Shown: positions 18,152 to 28,502 of the stretch, piece after piece
Position numbering within the stretch: position 1 is the first letter of the stretch
How the letters are laid out: every line of letters begins with the position of its first letter
NCBI GenBank assembly: GCA_020055645.1
Contig: CM034547.1
Location: forward strand, 65,383,884 to 65,447,883
Origin: Tomocerus qinae
Taxonomy: Eukaryota > Arthropoda > Collembola > Entomobryomorpha > Tomoceridae
DNA: 64,000 nt
Direction: 5' to 3'
Program-made: the position numbers and the translations under genes
Notes under the pieces: model-generated
Databases searched by the model: none
Told to the model about the DNA's origin: nothing
What the model saw: the letters and a program-made list of their open reading frames with translations, nothing else

Positions 18152-20274
18152 TTATGAAGTATTTGGCGTTCGTCCGGATAATTGATAATTCAGCTCGTAA
18201 ACTTTTCGTTGCAGCATGGCATTGTGATCTTTATAGTATCGAATCATATCTGCTTGTCGTTCAAAAATCTCTTCCACATTTCCCAGGCTATAAAATAAAT
18301 CAGTTATTACGTTAAATCATGAAAAAAATGAATGCATTATATCTCTAAAAGTGAACAGATTTTATATCACCTTTTAGGGCCAATTTCTGAGATACTGCTC
18401 ATCAGATCTTCTCGTAACACATCAGGAGGGGCTTTGGTCACATTAAATTTTCTAATTCTATCTAAAATTACAGATTACAGAGCACAGCTTAAGTCAGTTG
18501 GATAGAAATACAAATATATGAATATAAGTTGAATAGTTACTTACATCCGTAGTAAAACAAAATAATCACTAGCACGATTGTTTCCGCTCCAAAGCAAATT
18601 GTAACATATTCTGCTTTAGTTAGCAGAATATTTTTCCCACATGAATTATCAGATCGACAGTGATCGTGGAGTACGATTGATACTACAAGCAGCAAGGTAC
18701 TCCCTAAAAATGATTTAGACCAATTTATTAGTATATAACAACTATGAGTCGCAAAATTGAAATCGCCACTTTTTTAATCTAACGCCTTTGGACATTTGTA
18801 CTAAAGAGAAAAAGCACTTCTGAAATGGGGAAAGTACTGGTGAATACAAAAGAGTAGCATTCTTTCTTTTACTACACATTAAGGTCAAAGTTTCGAGAGT
18901 AAGCGTAGGGAAAGGGAAAGCCTATATAACAATGATAAACAGTATTTTATTATTATTTGGGATGCTTCTTAGTAAAGTGGAGGGTGGAAGGTAGGGTCGT
19001 AGGCCAGCCGTGATTATATAGGTCTTGGTTCCACGAAAAGTTGTGTATATTAAATATTTGGACTTACACGTTGACACAATTCTAAAGGGTAGTTGACTTA
19101 AGTCTCTCATCTGTAAATAAAACTCCAAATAGCCTCTATGCCTTATTCGCATGTGTTGGTATTGTATATGCTGATCACAGATCTGAAAAAGAATAGTATT
19201 AATTTATGTTATGTTAAAAGTTTGCCATAAAAATAACCATGTATTTCAAATTGTAACATAATTTCAAGGTTCAACTAGGTAGTTGTGTATAAGCATACCA
19301 AAAATATACCCCATGTTAATGCATGCAAGTACAAGAGCACAGAAAGTGGTTTCAGTGAACATTCATTGTCCGGACATTTGAGTGGAACCACAATGGAAAC
19401 AATAAATTTGCCAATCTAGAATAGACAAATAATATAAACATTTAGACGATTAAAACTTATTAATCATAATCGTACACCGGAGATTATGGAAAATGGAAAT
19501 GTTTGTTGCTTTATAGTCATTACAGTTACAATGAGAATGTTTGTTAATTTACAATTACTACTTCCTACAGGCAGAAATGATTAATTTAAGCATTTTGAAT
19601 GTCTATGACCGAGGAATTGTAACGTTGCTGAGACTTGAGCAACTTAAAATTTCCGTTTGGCTTCTTGAGAAGAGAGTAAATAGGTAACGAATAACGAAAT
19701 TAATGAAATTGAAGACTACTAAGATTTACATAATATTATATTAATAATTAAGAATGCTGAAGTATTATAAAACTATACATACTCGTGACATTTATTGCAC
19801 TTACTGCTATTAAGATCATCAAAGTACACGTCGAAAGTGTTTCGACGGGTTTAAAAACGAGTTTGTTTTCACTGCTTGAATCCGATTTAATTAGAACGTC
19901 CAAGTCATCATCTGGCCCACGATTTTGGCTTAAACCTTGCCTTTCAATAACGTCCCTTTCATCATCTTGACCTATTTCATCTTCGTCGATAGAGAACGAT
20001 CTAGACTTCTAGAAATCATATTAAAATTTAAAAACTCGTTCGTTTAAGAAATATTACTACATTATATTATTATATGTACTTATTATACTGCGTATAATGT
20101 TTATTTATGGATATGTGTAGCTGCTGTACACTATAACACAATTCACATATTATTCTTTCCGAATGACATGGGTTCAGGTTCTAAATGGATACCACAAAAT
20201 CAATCTACACATCTACAGTGGGACTATAGGACTGACATTGACAATATGGAACTTACATTTGCTAGACTAACCAT
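18152..20274 (-). CDS. TMEM192: Transmembrane protein 192 (lysosomal/late endosomal membrane protein)
   Basis: TMEM192 is a four-pass protein of lysosomal membranes that forms homodimers; its biochemical role is not settled. Seven coding exons join in phase (given in transcript order): 20257-20274, 19805-20008, 19299-19415, 19068-19182, 18545-18703, 18371-18461 and 18152-18287, giving 279 aa against 271 in human. The acidic N-terminal cytosolic segment is followed by four hydrophobic stretches (…TCTLMILIAIGKFIVSIVV, PLSVLLYLHALTWGIFL, TLLLVVSIVL, ETIVLVIILFYYG). Between the second and third lies the family motif HIQYQHMRIRHRGY. The C-terminal coiled-coil-like tail LGNVEEIFERQADMIRYYKD resembles the human SLEEIVEKQGDTIEYLKR. 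The start exon codes for only six residues (MVSLAN). The gene is convergent with PDHB, 380 bp apart at the stop codons. Confidence 0.9.
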
Positions 20275-20495
20275 TTTTCATAAAAGTGAGAGACAAATGG
20301 AAAAATCATTCATATAGACATCAATCTTGACAGGACAAGAAGGAAAGACTTTTGAGTGTTGAGTGTCATATAAAAGCTTATAACATTTAGCAGATGTCAG
20401 AAAGTCCACTTCCATCAACTCTCAACTTCTGAACTTCTAACTCGATTCACTACAATAAAAACAAAAAAAAACAGAATTTTACAACAACAATAAAA

Positions 20496-20970
20496 GGGCT
20501 GAATTTAGGCAGCGGTACCTCGTTGCCGGTGTTGCCGTTGTTGCCGGTACACATGGTTGCCAAATAACTTTTTACCGGCAACACCGGCAACACCGGCAAC
20601 ACATTCCACATACCCATCTGATTGCCTTTATCACCTATATGTAATATAATATATAATAAATTAATATAGATCTAGCCGTCCATATAATGCGGATATAATA
20701 AACCTAACCTAAATGAATTAAACAAATAAGGAGAGGATTTGGGGAAAATTGACATTCTACCAGATTTGAATATAACGAACATAACCTAATAATTTTTTAT
20801 TGATTAAATGATAACTGTCGATTTTGTTTATCTCATTTGTATGTTTCATGTCTGTTATATCCGCATTATATGGACGGCTAGATCTATATTAATTTATAAT
20901 ATTTGGCAACAATGTGTACCGGCAACACCGGCAACAACGGCAACGAGGTACCGCTGCCTAAATTCAGCCC
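20496..20970. mobile_element. 475-bp foldback element, long copy of family also at 12052
   Basis: The ends are GGGCTGAATTTAGGCAGCGG and its reverse complement, followed inward by imperfect short repeats of TTGCCGGTG / CACCGGCAA and then by a second pair of inverted arms around TAGATCTAGCCGTCCATATA (about 20665-20700 and 20865-20895). Direct repeats AATAAAA flank it (20489-20495 and 20971-20977). No open frame of interest is present. It lies about 220 bp upstream of the TMEM192 start codon, in that gene's promoter side. Confidence 0.8.
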
Positions 20971-20977
20971 AATAAAA

Positions 20978-21964
20978 AATGTACAAGCTTTAAATCTAAT
21001 AACAATTAAGTTTGTTTCGTAAAATAGCGTATTGATATTTTCTTTCTTCTTACCTTTTATGGTCTTACTGTCTTACACTTACATTACAGCCCTTGCAGAT
21101 TGCAGGTTATACACTGAGATTTTCTTGTCTCATTTACTCAATATAATTTTATTTCCTCTTTGTTCTGGTTCTGGTCTGGGACGGTAAAAATAAAAATTAT
21201 GAATGAGATTCTTACATTCAACATTCAGTATTAGATTTCTTGGACATTGGAACTTGTCTACTTCTAAAAATTCTGAAATTTCTAAAACTATGTCAAAATC
21301 AGTTGTCAGTAGTTCAGCAGTAGTATGTCAGTCACTAAAAATATTATTATGAACGAGAACGAGTCACCGAGTGAGATGGGATGGGAGGTTGGATTATCTG
21401 TTTGTAAATAAATATTATAACTCCGTATTCCGTATCATCTCCGTATAGTAGAGATTAGTAGAAGAGATAATGTTGTAAACATCATGTGATTGGGCTGTGT
21501 GTTTGATTACAGTGTGCGAAAACAGATGTTGACGAATCAGTCCCGCTTTAGACTCAAATTTTGATTGCTCTAAATCATTGAAGGGATAGGAGAGAGTGCA
21601 GACATGACGCTTTTACTACTGCTATTGTAATGTCAGTTGATCTCTCTCTATTGTCTCTATTCACTATTCAGGTTGAATGAATCAAAAATTCAAAAGTGTT
21701 TGCATATTTTAATAAAATCTTGCAGTTGCAACCGATTACCTAAATTCTTCGTTCAATAAATTATTATAAAGCAAGTAATTGCTCACGGTTTTGTTAAATT
21801 ATATTATTTTACATTTTTTTCACGATACGATACTATCAACTATCTAGATACATTTAATGGTGATATGAAAATAATGTTTATATTGCATTGGTTAATTTTT
21901 GCAGGTGTGAAGGGAGAAGGAATACAAAATTTTTGTCGTCAGAAAATTATTTTTCCAGAAGAAA
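20978..21964 (+). promoter_or_regulatory. TMEM192-MEMO1 divergent intergenic region and MEMO1 5' UTR exon
   Basis: No further gene is seen. The acceptor TTTTTGCAG ending at 21904 precedes 60 bases of 5' UTR and the MEMO1 ATG, so MEMO1 has at least one upstream noncoding exon whose donor I could not fix. TMEM192 and MEMO1 are divergent, so both promoters should lie between 20275 and 21900, with the foldback element on the TMEM192 side. Confidence 0.4.
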
Positions 21965-23970
21965 ATGTCCAAAATTCGGAAAGCATCGCATGCTGGTAGT
22001 TGGTATTGCGAATCAGGTGGCGTATTTTTGTTGTCTTTATTTTGTATATATTTCACTATCATCTATGAGATATTTTAGAAATTGAGAGTACAGTAGTTAA
22101 AGTTAAATTGGTATGCTGATCCGCAAGCATTTGTATTTACAGGGTAAGAAATTAATTTTTGTAGCCTATATTTACCCTCTTTAATTTAAGCCAAATATTT
22201 TTTTAGCCAAAGAGCTAAATAGGCAGCTAGAAGGTTGGCTAAGCAAAGCTGAATTGAATCATGGTCCAGCTCGTGCCATCATTGTTCCGTAAGCTTTACC
22301 TAAATGTATTTTTAATTAGTTCTAAAGTTTTAATTTAATTTTGGATTGCAATCTTCCAATTTACTCATTCTATCATTTAATTCACTTTAGGCATGCGGGA
22401 TACGTTTACTGCGGTGAGTGTGCGGCTTTTGCATATCGCCAAGTAAGTCCATTTTAATGAAACGGATTTTTTAATCCTTTAGCTTATATGTATAGTGATT
22501 TATTATTATTTATTCCAGTTTACTGTTGTTTCCTTCTTTATTAAGCCATGAATACAATGCAAAGGAACCCAGGAACTTGTAATATAAGACTTATTTATTG
22601 TAGGTAAGCCCTAATGTTGTTCAGCGTGTGTTCATATTGGGGCCGTCTCACCATGTTCGACTCTCTGGTTGTGCAATTTCGTCTGCTGCGAAATACCAAA
22701 CACCCTTCTATGATTTGACACTTGATCAGAAGATTTATTCCGAGCTGGAGAAAACTGGTTCTTTTGAGAGAATGAATCTAAGTGTTGATGAAGATGAACA
22801 CTCTTTAGAAATGACCCTGCCTTATGTAGCTAAAGTTATGGAAGAGTAAGTGCCTTTATAAATAATAATGTATTCTTAATACTCCAGTACATATATACTT
22901 ATTTTATAATTTCTATATTAAACTTTAAATTAACATTCAACATAAAGATATGTGGTACATTTCCCAATATCTGTGTTTAAGAGGTGATTCTCCGAATAAA
23001 ATTTCTCAGCTTTTAGACGCTAAAAAACCTTACGAAATCTCTCATTTTATAAATTTTTACAGTCGGAAGGACAACTTTACTATTGTGCCGATAATGGTTG
23101 GGTCGTTGTCTCCAGAAAAAGAAGCTTTATATGGATCCATTTTATCACCTTACCTTGCTGATCCTAGCAATCTGTAAGATCGTTAAATCGTAAATAGTAA
23201 CTCATATTGTATGTCATTTCAGAGCGATGAAAATAAGCAATATAATGGAGTGCTAAATTAACAGGTTTGTAATTTCGTCGGATTTTTGTCATTGGGGAAG
23301 TCGTTTTCGATACACGTATGTGGATGAATCAAAGGGGGCTATTCACCAGTCAATTCAGCATTTAGATAAACAAGTATGTTTTAAGTTTAATAATTGTTTT
23401 TTCCAATCTGTCTAAAAAGAAAAATTCTGATTTAATCAAAATTCCGCAAATTATATATTTAATTACTTTTTTTACTTTGTAATTGAATTTACTTTTTAAA
23501 TAATAGTTGTTATTGCTTTGTACGTTAATGTCTATGTGGAGCATTTTTAATGGGTTTCTTGTAACATTTTCTTAAAGATGAATTTTCGAACGATTTTATT
23601 TGTTCAATTAATTATTGTAATGAAAATTAATGTTTCTTCAAATATATTTTTAGGGAATGGACATCATTGAAGGTTTAGTTCCAAAAGCTTTTACCGATTA
23701 TTTGCGTAAGTACGGCAATACCATTTGTGGTCGCCATCCTATAGGAGTATTACTCAATGTAAGTTAGGTCTTTTACTACTAGATACATACTCGCGCATAC
23801 AACATGTTTACTAACTCTTGAAATGGTATGTACAGGCTGCTAATAGTCTTCCGGAAAATGAAAGGAAAAAGCTCCATCTTCGGTTCCTCAAGTACGCCCA
23901 ATCCAATCAATGCTTTACTCTTAACGATTCATCCGTCAGTTATGCTGCAGCTTCATTGATTTCTCAATAG
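21965..23970 (+). CDS. MEMO1: Protein MEMO1 homolog (mediator of ErbB2-driven cell motility)
   Basis: MEMO proteins are conserved from archaea to animals. The human protein binds copper/iron and is implicated in cell migration and redox control. Eight coding exons join in phase: 21965-22016, 22207-22288, 22391-22442, 22604-22845, 23063-23173, 23265-23373, 23654-23758 and 23836-23970, giving 295 aa against 297 in human. The metal-site histidines and cysteine are present in their family motifs: [22 protein letters not shown] and [15 protein letters not shown]. Other family blocks are [34 protein letters not shown] and DSSVSYAAA near the C-terminus. The start ATG gives [14 protein letters not shown], matching the family N-terminus. 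AATAAA at 24053-24058 is the likely poly(A) signal. Confidence 0.95.
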
Positions 23971-25059
23971 GCAATAAATGACTTATCTTGTCACTTTAAA
24001 TGCGCCTTGATGTGCAGTGCAGCATGCATATTGTTTATACGATGGAATAATCAATAAATTGTAAATAACATTTGCAATAAGAAGACATGCCTAAGTGCCT
24101 AAAGGCAAGATCTTCCTTCGAAATAAGACTTTTAAAAAAAATCTCTGTGAAAACTGATTTTCTACATGCTAAAGCTGTTTATACAAAGAATGAGTGAAAG
24201 TATTTAAGCAATGAAATTTTTTTACAATTGGTTTATATACAAATAGATGAGCGAGTGTGAACTTATGAACTAGGGTGATCTATAATGAGTCATTATATCG
24301 TAGTATTAGGTCTCTCAAGGCTCAATGACACTGCAATTGGTAAAAAATAAGTGTACCCGTTCATGGATTTATGTTTAAAGTGATTCACAAAAATTAATCA
24401 GAAAAGAATGTAAATTTCAACGCTTCTACTTATCTTGGCTCAACTCAATTATTATGATTGCTGTTTCCTAATACGTAGCAATTAAACCTCAATCTAATCT
24501 CGTCCCAGTGCGGTTCAGAGTTCAGATCACTCGAAAGTAAATGTTTTTAGCTGTTTTCGACAAAATTGAAACATTGTTATTACAGGTATTAATTAGCATG
24601 TATCATGTATTGTATTTAATTGTACTTTTTAAAGGATTTTTGATCATTTCGCGTTAAGTCAAGTCCTAATTTTTATAACCAGGGTGTATTGTATTGTACT
24701 CAATTTTGCACGAAATTAGTATTTAAAATGAATACAAACGGGTTGTTGCATGCAACTAAATAATATGGCATATTATTATTATGAAATTTTATGTATGCTT
24801 TATTATGTCAATAAACAAAAAGTAAAGTTTATTGTTTACAGATTATTTCTTATCATCACAGTCAAGAGTCATTGCTAATGTTAACATAGCTTTCAATAAT
24901 TTAATATTTATTAATTGGACATGATTAAGGTATAGTTATAATTAAGACGGTAGTTATAACACGTATTACATATTGATCAGTTTTAAGGTTTTAATCAACT
25001 AGTTTAGAGTTAGGGTACATCGAGTTAGGATTAATTCCGCCTGCCTCTATCATTTGTAT
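23971..25059. other. MEMO1-SAYSD1 convergent 3' intergenic region
   Basis: This holds the MEMO1 3' UTR with AATAAA at 24053-24058 and AT-rich sequence. TTTATT (AATAAA on the minus strand) near 24828 is a candidate signal for SAYSD1. I see no gene. Confidence 0.45.
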
Positions 25060-25518
25060 CTAACCTTTATTTTGATACAGCAACTGATTTTCCAAATGTT
25101 CAGCTTTTAAAGTTCCAACTAGAGATTCACAATTTTCGTTAAAGACGGAATAGGCACTAATCTCCCCTTTCCGTTTTCCACTTGTTCGTGTGTTATAATA
25201 AATCATAAACAAAGAAGACACAATGAAATACACAGCCCCAAACCCTATTTTGACACAGCCGATGTATAGCAGAAGCCAAATTAAAATCTTAGATCCCAGT
25301 AAGATATACTTCAATTTTTTGACAGAAGGATCCTCAACTTCAATTACATTTTCTTCCTCTTCTGGGCTGGGCTCAGCATGGGGTTCCGGAAGTGGCAGTA
25401 CAGCTCTGGAAAGTATATTACAGATCCATGACCACCACTCTTGCAGCTTAGCCTCCCTTGCTAATTTATCTTGTTCATTCTTCTTTTTACGACGAAATTT
25501 TTCCAGTTCAGCTTCCAT
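25060..25518 (-). CDS. SAYSD1: SAYSvFN domain-containing protein 1 (last coding exon carries the whole predicted protein)
   Basis: The C-terminus contains the diagnostic SAYSVFNENCESLVGTL followed by KAEHLENQLL, matching the human SAYSVFNPGCEAIQGTL-TAEQLERELQ pattern. A hydrophobic segment (KILIWLLLYIGCVKIGFGAV) fits the membrane segment of this ER membrane protein, which in mammals binds UFM1-modified ribosomes and helps clear stalled translocons. I start at the Met giving MEAELEKFRRKKK, which resembles the vertebrate start MEQRLAEFRAARK, for 152 aa. The frame stays open upstream to 25602, but an acceptor (TTTTGTATAG, exon from 25544) suggests that part is intron, so either the ATG at 25518 is the start or a short upstream exon contributes a few residues. 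Confidence 0.85.
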   Translation of the reverse strand: MEAELEKFRRKKKNEQDKLAREAKLQEWWSWICNILSRAVLPLPEPHAEPSPEEEENVIEVEDPSVKKLKYILLGSKILIWLLLYIGCVKIGFGAVYFIVSSLFMIYYNTRTSGKRKGEISAYSVFNENCESLVGTLKAEHLENQLLYQNKG

Positions 25519-25544
25519 TTCTGATATGGAATCGGCTGTGCTAC

Positions 25545-26228
25545 CTATACAAAAATGAATATCATTGTTACATAACACTAAAAGTTGAACCTTTATACGC
25601 ATAAAAACGAATTTTTTATTTCATGAACACATTACACGAACACCGCTGCATAAGAGTAGGATCTTTCATCTCTTAAACAGTACAAATTGATATAATGTTG
25701 CATACAGACTTTTTCCTTCAAAGGAGAAAGTCGTAAATTATTACGATTGTTTAATCAGTATAGCTTTCTCCAATTACTCCTAAATTCGCAATTATCGTGT
25801 AATGTTTAAAAACTCTTTGGTAAAGCGAAAGATCGCTTTATTTTTTGTAATACATGCATTGATGGTTTAAAACTAAAGCTAATCTACTGATTTTGAAGTG
25901 GATAATATTGCTGATGAAATGAAATGTAATGCAATTTAAGTCAATGTTTTAACAACCTTAAAATGGTAGTCTGAACTGAAGTTTAGCCAAGTTGACATTG
26001 TTTGTCGAGAGCGTAAAAAAATAATCCATTCTATCGAAATGCCCTACTAAATCTAAATGATTCTTCTACAAGTTCGGTAGTAGCATAAAACCAAATTCTT
26101 TACCTTACCTAAGAAACCTTACCGATTTTGCCAAATATTAAGGCAAAATATTTGATTGATTTTCTACCTAGGTGTACAGTAAATGTTGCTATCAGTTCTT
26201 GGCATAATAATATATTGCTTGCTTAACA
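25545..26228 (-). other. SAYSD1 5' side and EXT1 3' UTR
   Basis: No additional gene is seen. The region must hold the SAYSD1 promoter and 5' UTR and the EXT1 3' end. TTTATT near 25835 (AATAAA on the minus strand) is a candidate EXT1 poly(A) signal. No long T tract follows the EXT1 stop, so there is no visible genomic poly(A) tail of the kind a recent retrocopy would leave. Confidence 0.35.
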
Positions 26229-28502
26229 CTAGAGTTCAATCTGTCGGTACTTTTTTCGCATATTACTAACAGGATCACGAAACAAGACAGGATCTAAACG
26301 AAGATTAGATCTGGTAAGAGATATTGAGCCGTATATATCAGATAACTCGTTCAGACAATTATGGCGTTGTTTAAAATGTTCAGGATCGTTCCACGATGAT
26401 CGACTAGTCGAATCTTTTGCACTTCTTTTTGAAGTTAGCTTAATTGGAGGTTTTCTCGTAATTCGTGTTGCTAAAAGATTCAGTAAAATATCTTCACAGT
26501 TCTGGAGCGACTCAACAAGAACTTGTGCAGCCGGCGGAACTTTCTCCCAATACAGATGGTTATAGTAAACATGATAGACAGCTCCCCCGGCGAGAACTAG
26601 ACTGTAGTCGTTCGTCCACTTTGAACTGTACCTCCAAAGTTCTTTAGGGTCATCCCAATAATGAGATCTAGTTTGGTATCCAACAATTCGGTCCGGAAAT
26701 GATCTCCAAGTAGTGTATGCGAAATCTAACTCATCCGTACTGAGAACAACATCTTCATCTAATGAGAAAACGGCTTCCGTCTCGATTTCATCGTCAGTGA
26801 TAAATCTTTGAGAAATTGATTTAAAAGAACTGCGTTTTATTGTTAAAGGGACAGGAACCTCTGGCCATATTTTAGGAATCGCTCTCCCACTGTCCCAGAC
26901 AATTAATATTTTTGATATGAAACGACTTTTCCCAGCATTCCTTACTAATCTGAAGAGAGGAGAATTAGAGTAGCTGCTTAAGCTCGATGATTTCAAACCA
27001 TTCATTCCGGGCTGAACGTAGATGACAGCAGTAAAGTTTTCGCGTAAATATTTTCCTTTCCCGTCATGGTGAAAGGGGAAACGGTTTATATCATCTGCAT
27101 AATCTATCTGAAAACTAAGAGCTCCTGGGGCTGTATTCCAAGTTGTTCCATCACGCCAAGTATAGCGCTTAATTCTGTCTCTGACGACTTCGAAAGTAGT
27201 TTCTATAATTTTCTCCACTGACGAAAGATATTGATTGTATATAATTTGTGTCTGCTGCTTAAGAGCGAATATTTGGGCCACACTGACTGATCTTACAGTC
27301 TCCAGAATTTGTAATAGATTTCTCTCATCGCCCATTATGGTTGCAGCTTTCCAATCTATTACCTCTGAGAACGGAAGTATCCAGCTGTTAGATAATAACA
27401 CTGGTATACATCCCGCTTTGAGTGACTCCAGAAATCGAAAAGATCCTAAACGCCTCCCACGTGGCACTAAGCAAAACGTTGAATTCAGCAGAAGAGTCTC
27501 ATAATCATAGCGATCGTAGATATTGTTGTCTTCATCGCACCTTTCATCTTTCATGTCTTTCCAGTTTTTACCATGCTTACAAGTCGTGACCATAATTATA
27601 TCGTTGCCATTATGTAAGTGGTATACAGAATTTCTTGTTTCGGATCCAATCCCATATACGTAACGCTTCCCTTTGAAAGCAATTAAATGTCGCTTATGAG
27701 CAGGGAATTCATTCGAAAGACCAGTGCCAAGATCATCTCCTTTGCCAGGATGAGATGGATGGAATAATGGAATTGATATGTCAAAATTAGGACGGTAGTT
27801 TTCCACAGACATTGAAGCTTTAGCCAATATTGCTTTTCCGACATTGAATCCCAAATCTGTTTCGCTGTAATTAGGCCACGTTCCAGCATATAAGTTGAAT
27901 ATTATGTGGTTTTCCCCGTTGTTCCAGTACTGTAATTTCTGCAACCGGCTTGGAATGTTTCTCACAAAGTTGTGTGACAGTTCGTCTCTTTCTAACGTGT
28001 CAATACTTAAAACAAACAAACAAGCTTGGGAAGCTTCGCTAGTATAGTAATTAGACAATTTTAGCCGTTCTATTATTTTCTCGTATGTACTGCTCGTTGG
28101 GACAAACTTGTCCATAGGATATACATAAACCTTAAAACTTTGCTTCTGACATTTTTTAAAATTAAAACATGTCTCCATTTGACAATTTTTTGAATATTCA
28201 AAGTTTAAATTCGGTGACTGTGAATGGGGAACAGGATCAAACAATTCTTCAGCATTTTGAAATTTATTTATCTTACTGCCGAATGCATCATGTTGCAGAA
28301 AATAATTTGTAGTCAAATCTTCAACTGTGAGATATGACGGTGCTGATGAGAGCAGATTTTCAAACGTTAACGAACTGTTAATATCGGAATTCGAAGACAA
28401 TTTTGGGGGTCTTGTATTCAACTGCCATACATATACCGCTACTACTAGAATGGATAATATGAAACAGTATTTCACAGACTTAAAAGTTCGAATGCCGTAC
28501 AT
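26229..28502 (-). CDS. EXT1: Exostosin-1 / tout-velu, heparan-sulfate co-polymerase, intronless
   Basis: EXT1 with EXT2 forms the Golgi heterodimer that polymerises heparan sulfate by alternating GlcA and GlcNAc addition; Drosophila tout-velu is needed for Hedgehog spread. The single open frame codes for 757 aa (human 746). It has a short cytosolic tail, a signal anchor at about residues 12-28 (FILSILVVAVYVW), an exostosin GT47 domain (CFNFKKCQ, SQACLFVLSIDTLERD, NHIIFNLYAGTWP, STFCLVPRGRRLGSFRFLES) and a C-terminal GT64 domain with the DxD-type motif in VFSLDEDVVLS, then SKWTNDYSLVL and NCEDILLNLL. The end …RLDPVLFRDPVSNMRKKYR matches EXT1 (RLDPVLFKDQVSILRKKYR) better than EXT2 or EXTL proteins. 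The whole coding region lacks introns, unlike all neighbours and unlike vertebrate EXT1. It is in tandem with SAYSD1. Confidence 0.95.
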   Translation of the reverse strand: MYGIRTFKSVKYCFILSILVVAVYVWQLNTRPPKLSSNSDINSSLTFENLLSSAPSYLTVEDLTTNYFLQHDAFGSKINKFQNAEELFDPVPHSQSPNLNFEYSKNCQMETCFNFKKCQKQSFKVYVYPMDKFVPTSSTYEKIIERLKLSNYYTSEASQACLFVLSIDTLERDELSHNFVRNIPSRLQKLQYWNNGENHIIFNLYAGTWPNYSETDLGFNVGKAILAKASMSVENYRPNFDISIPLFHPSHPGKGDDLGTGLSNEFPAHKRHLIAFKGKRYVYGIGSETRNSVYHLHNGNDIIMVTTCKHGKNWKDMKDERCDEDNNIYDRYDYETLLLNSTFCLVPRGRRLGSFRFLESLKAGCIPVLLSNSWILPFSEVIDWKAATIMGDERNLLQILETVRSVSVAQIFALKQQTQIIYNQYLSSVEKIIETTFEVVRDRIKRYTWRDGTTWNTAPGALSFQIDYADDINRFPFHHDGKGKYLRENFTAVIYVQPGMNGLKSSSLSSYSNSPLFRLVRNAGKSRFISKILIVWDSGRAIPKIWPEVPVPLTIKRSSFKSISQRFITDDEIETEAVFSLDEDVVLSTDELDFAYTTWRSFPDRIVGYQTRSHYWDDPKELWRYSSKWTNDYSLVLAGGAVYHVYYNHLYWEKVPPAAQVLVESLQNCEDILLNLLATRITRKPPIKLTSKRSAKDSTSRSSWNDPEHFKQRHNCLNELSDIYGSISLTRSNLRLDPVLFRDPVSNMRKKYRQIEL

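Noticed and set aside
25519-25602. SAYSD1 starting at the upstream ATG (25602)
   Set aside because: The extra 28 residues run through an acceptor (TTTTGTATAG) and resemble translated intron; the next Met matches the family start.
26229-28502. EXT2 or EXT-like instead of EXT1
   Set aside because: Length, N-terminal CFNF/K-C pattern and the C-terminal RLDPVLFRDPVS block fit EXT1.
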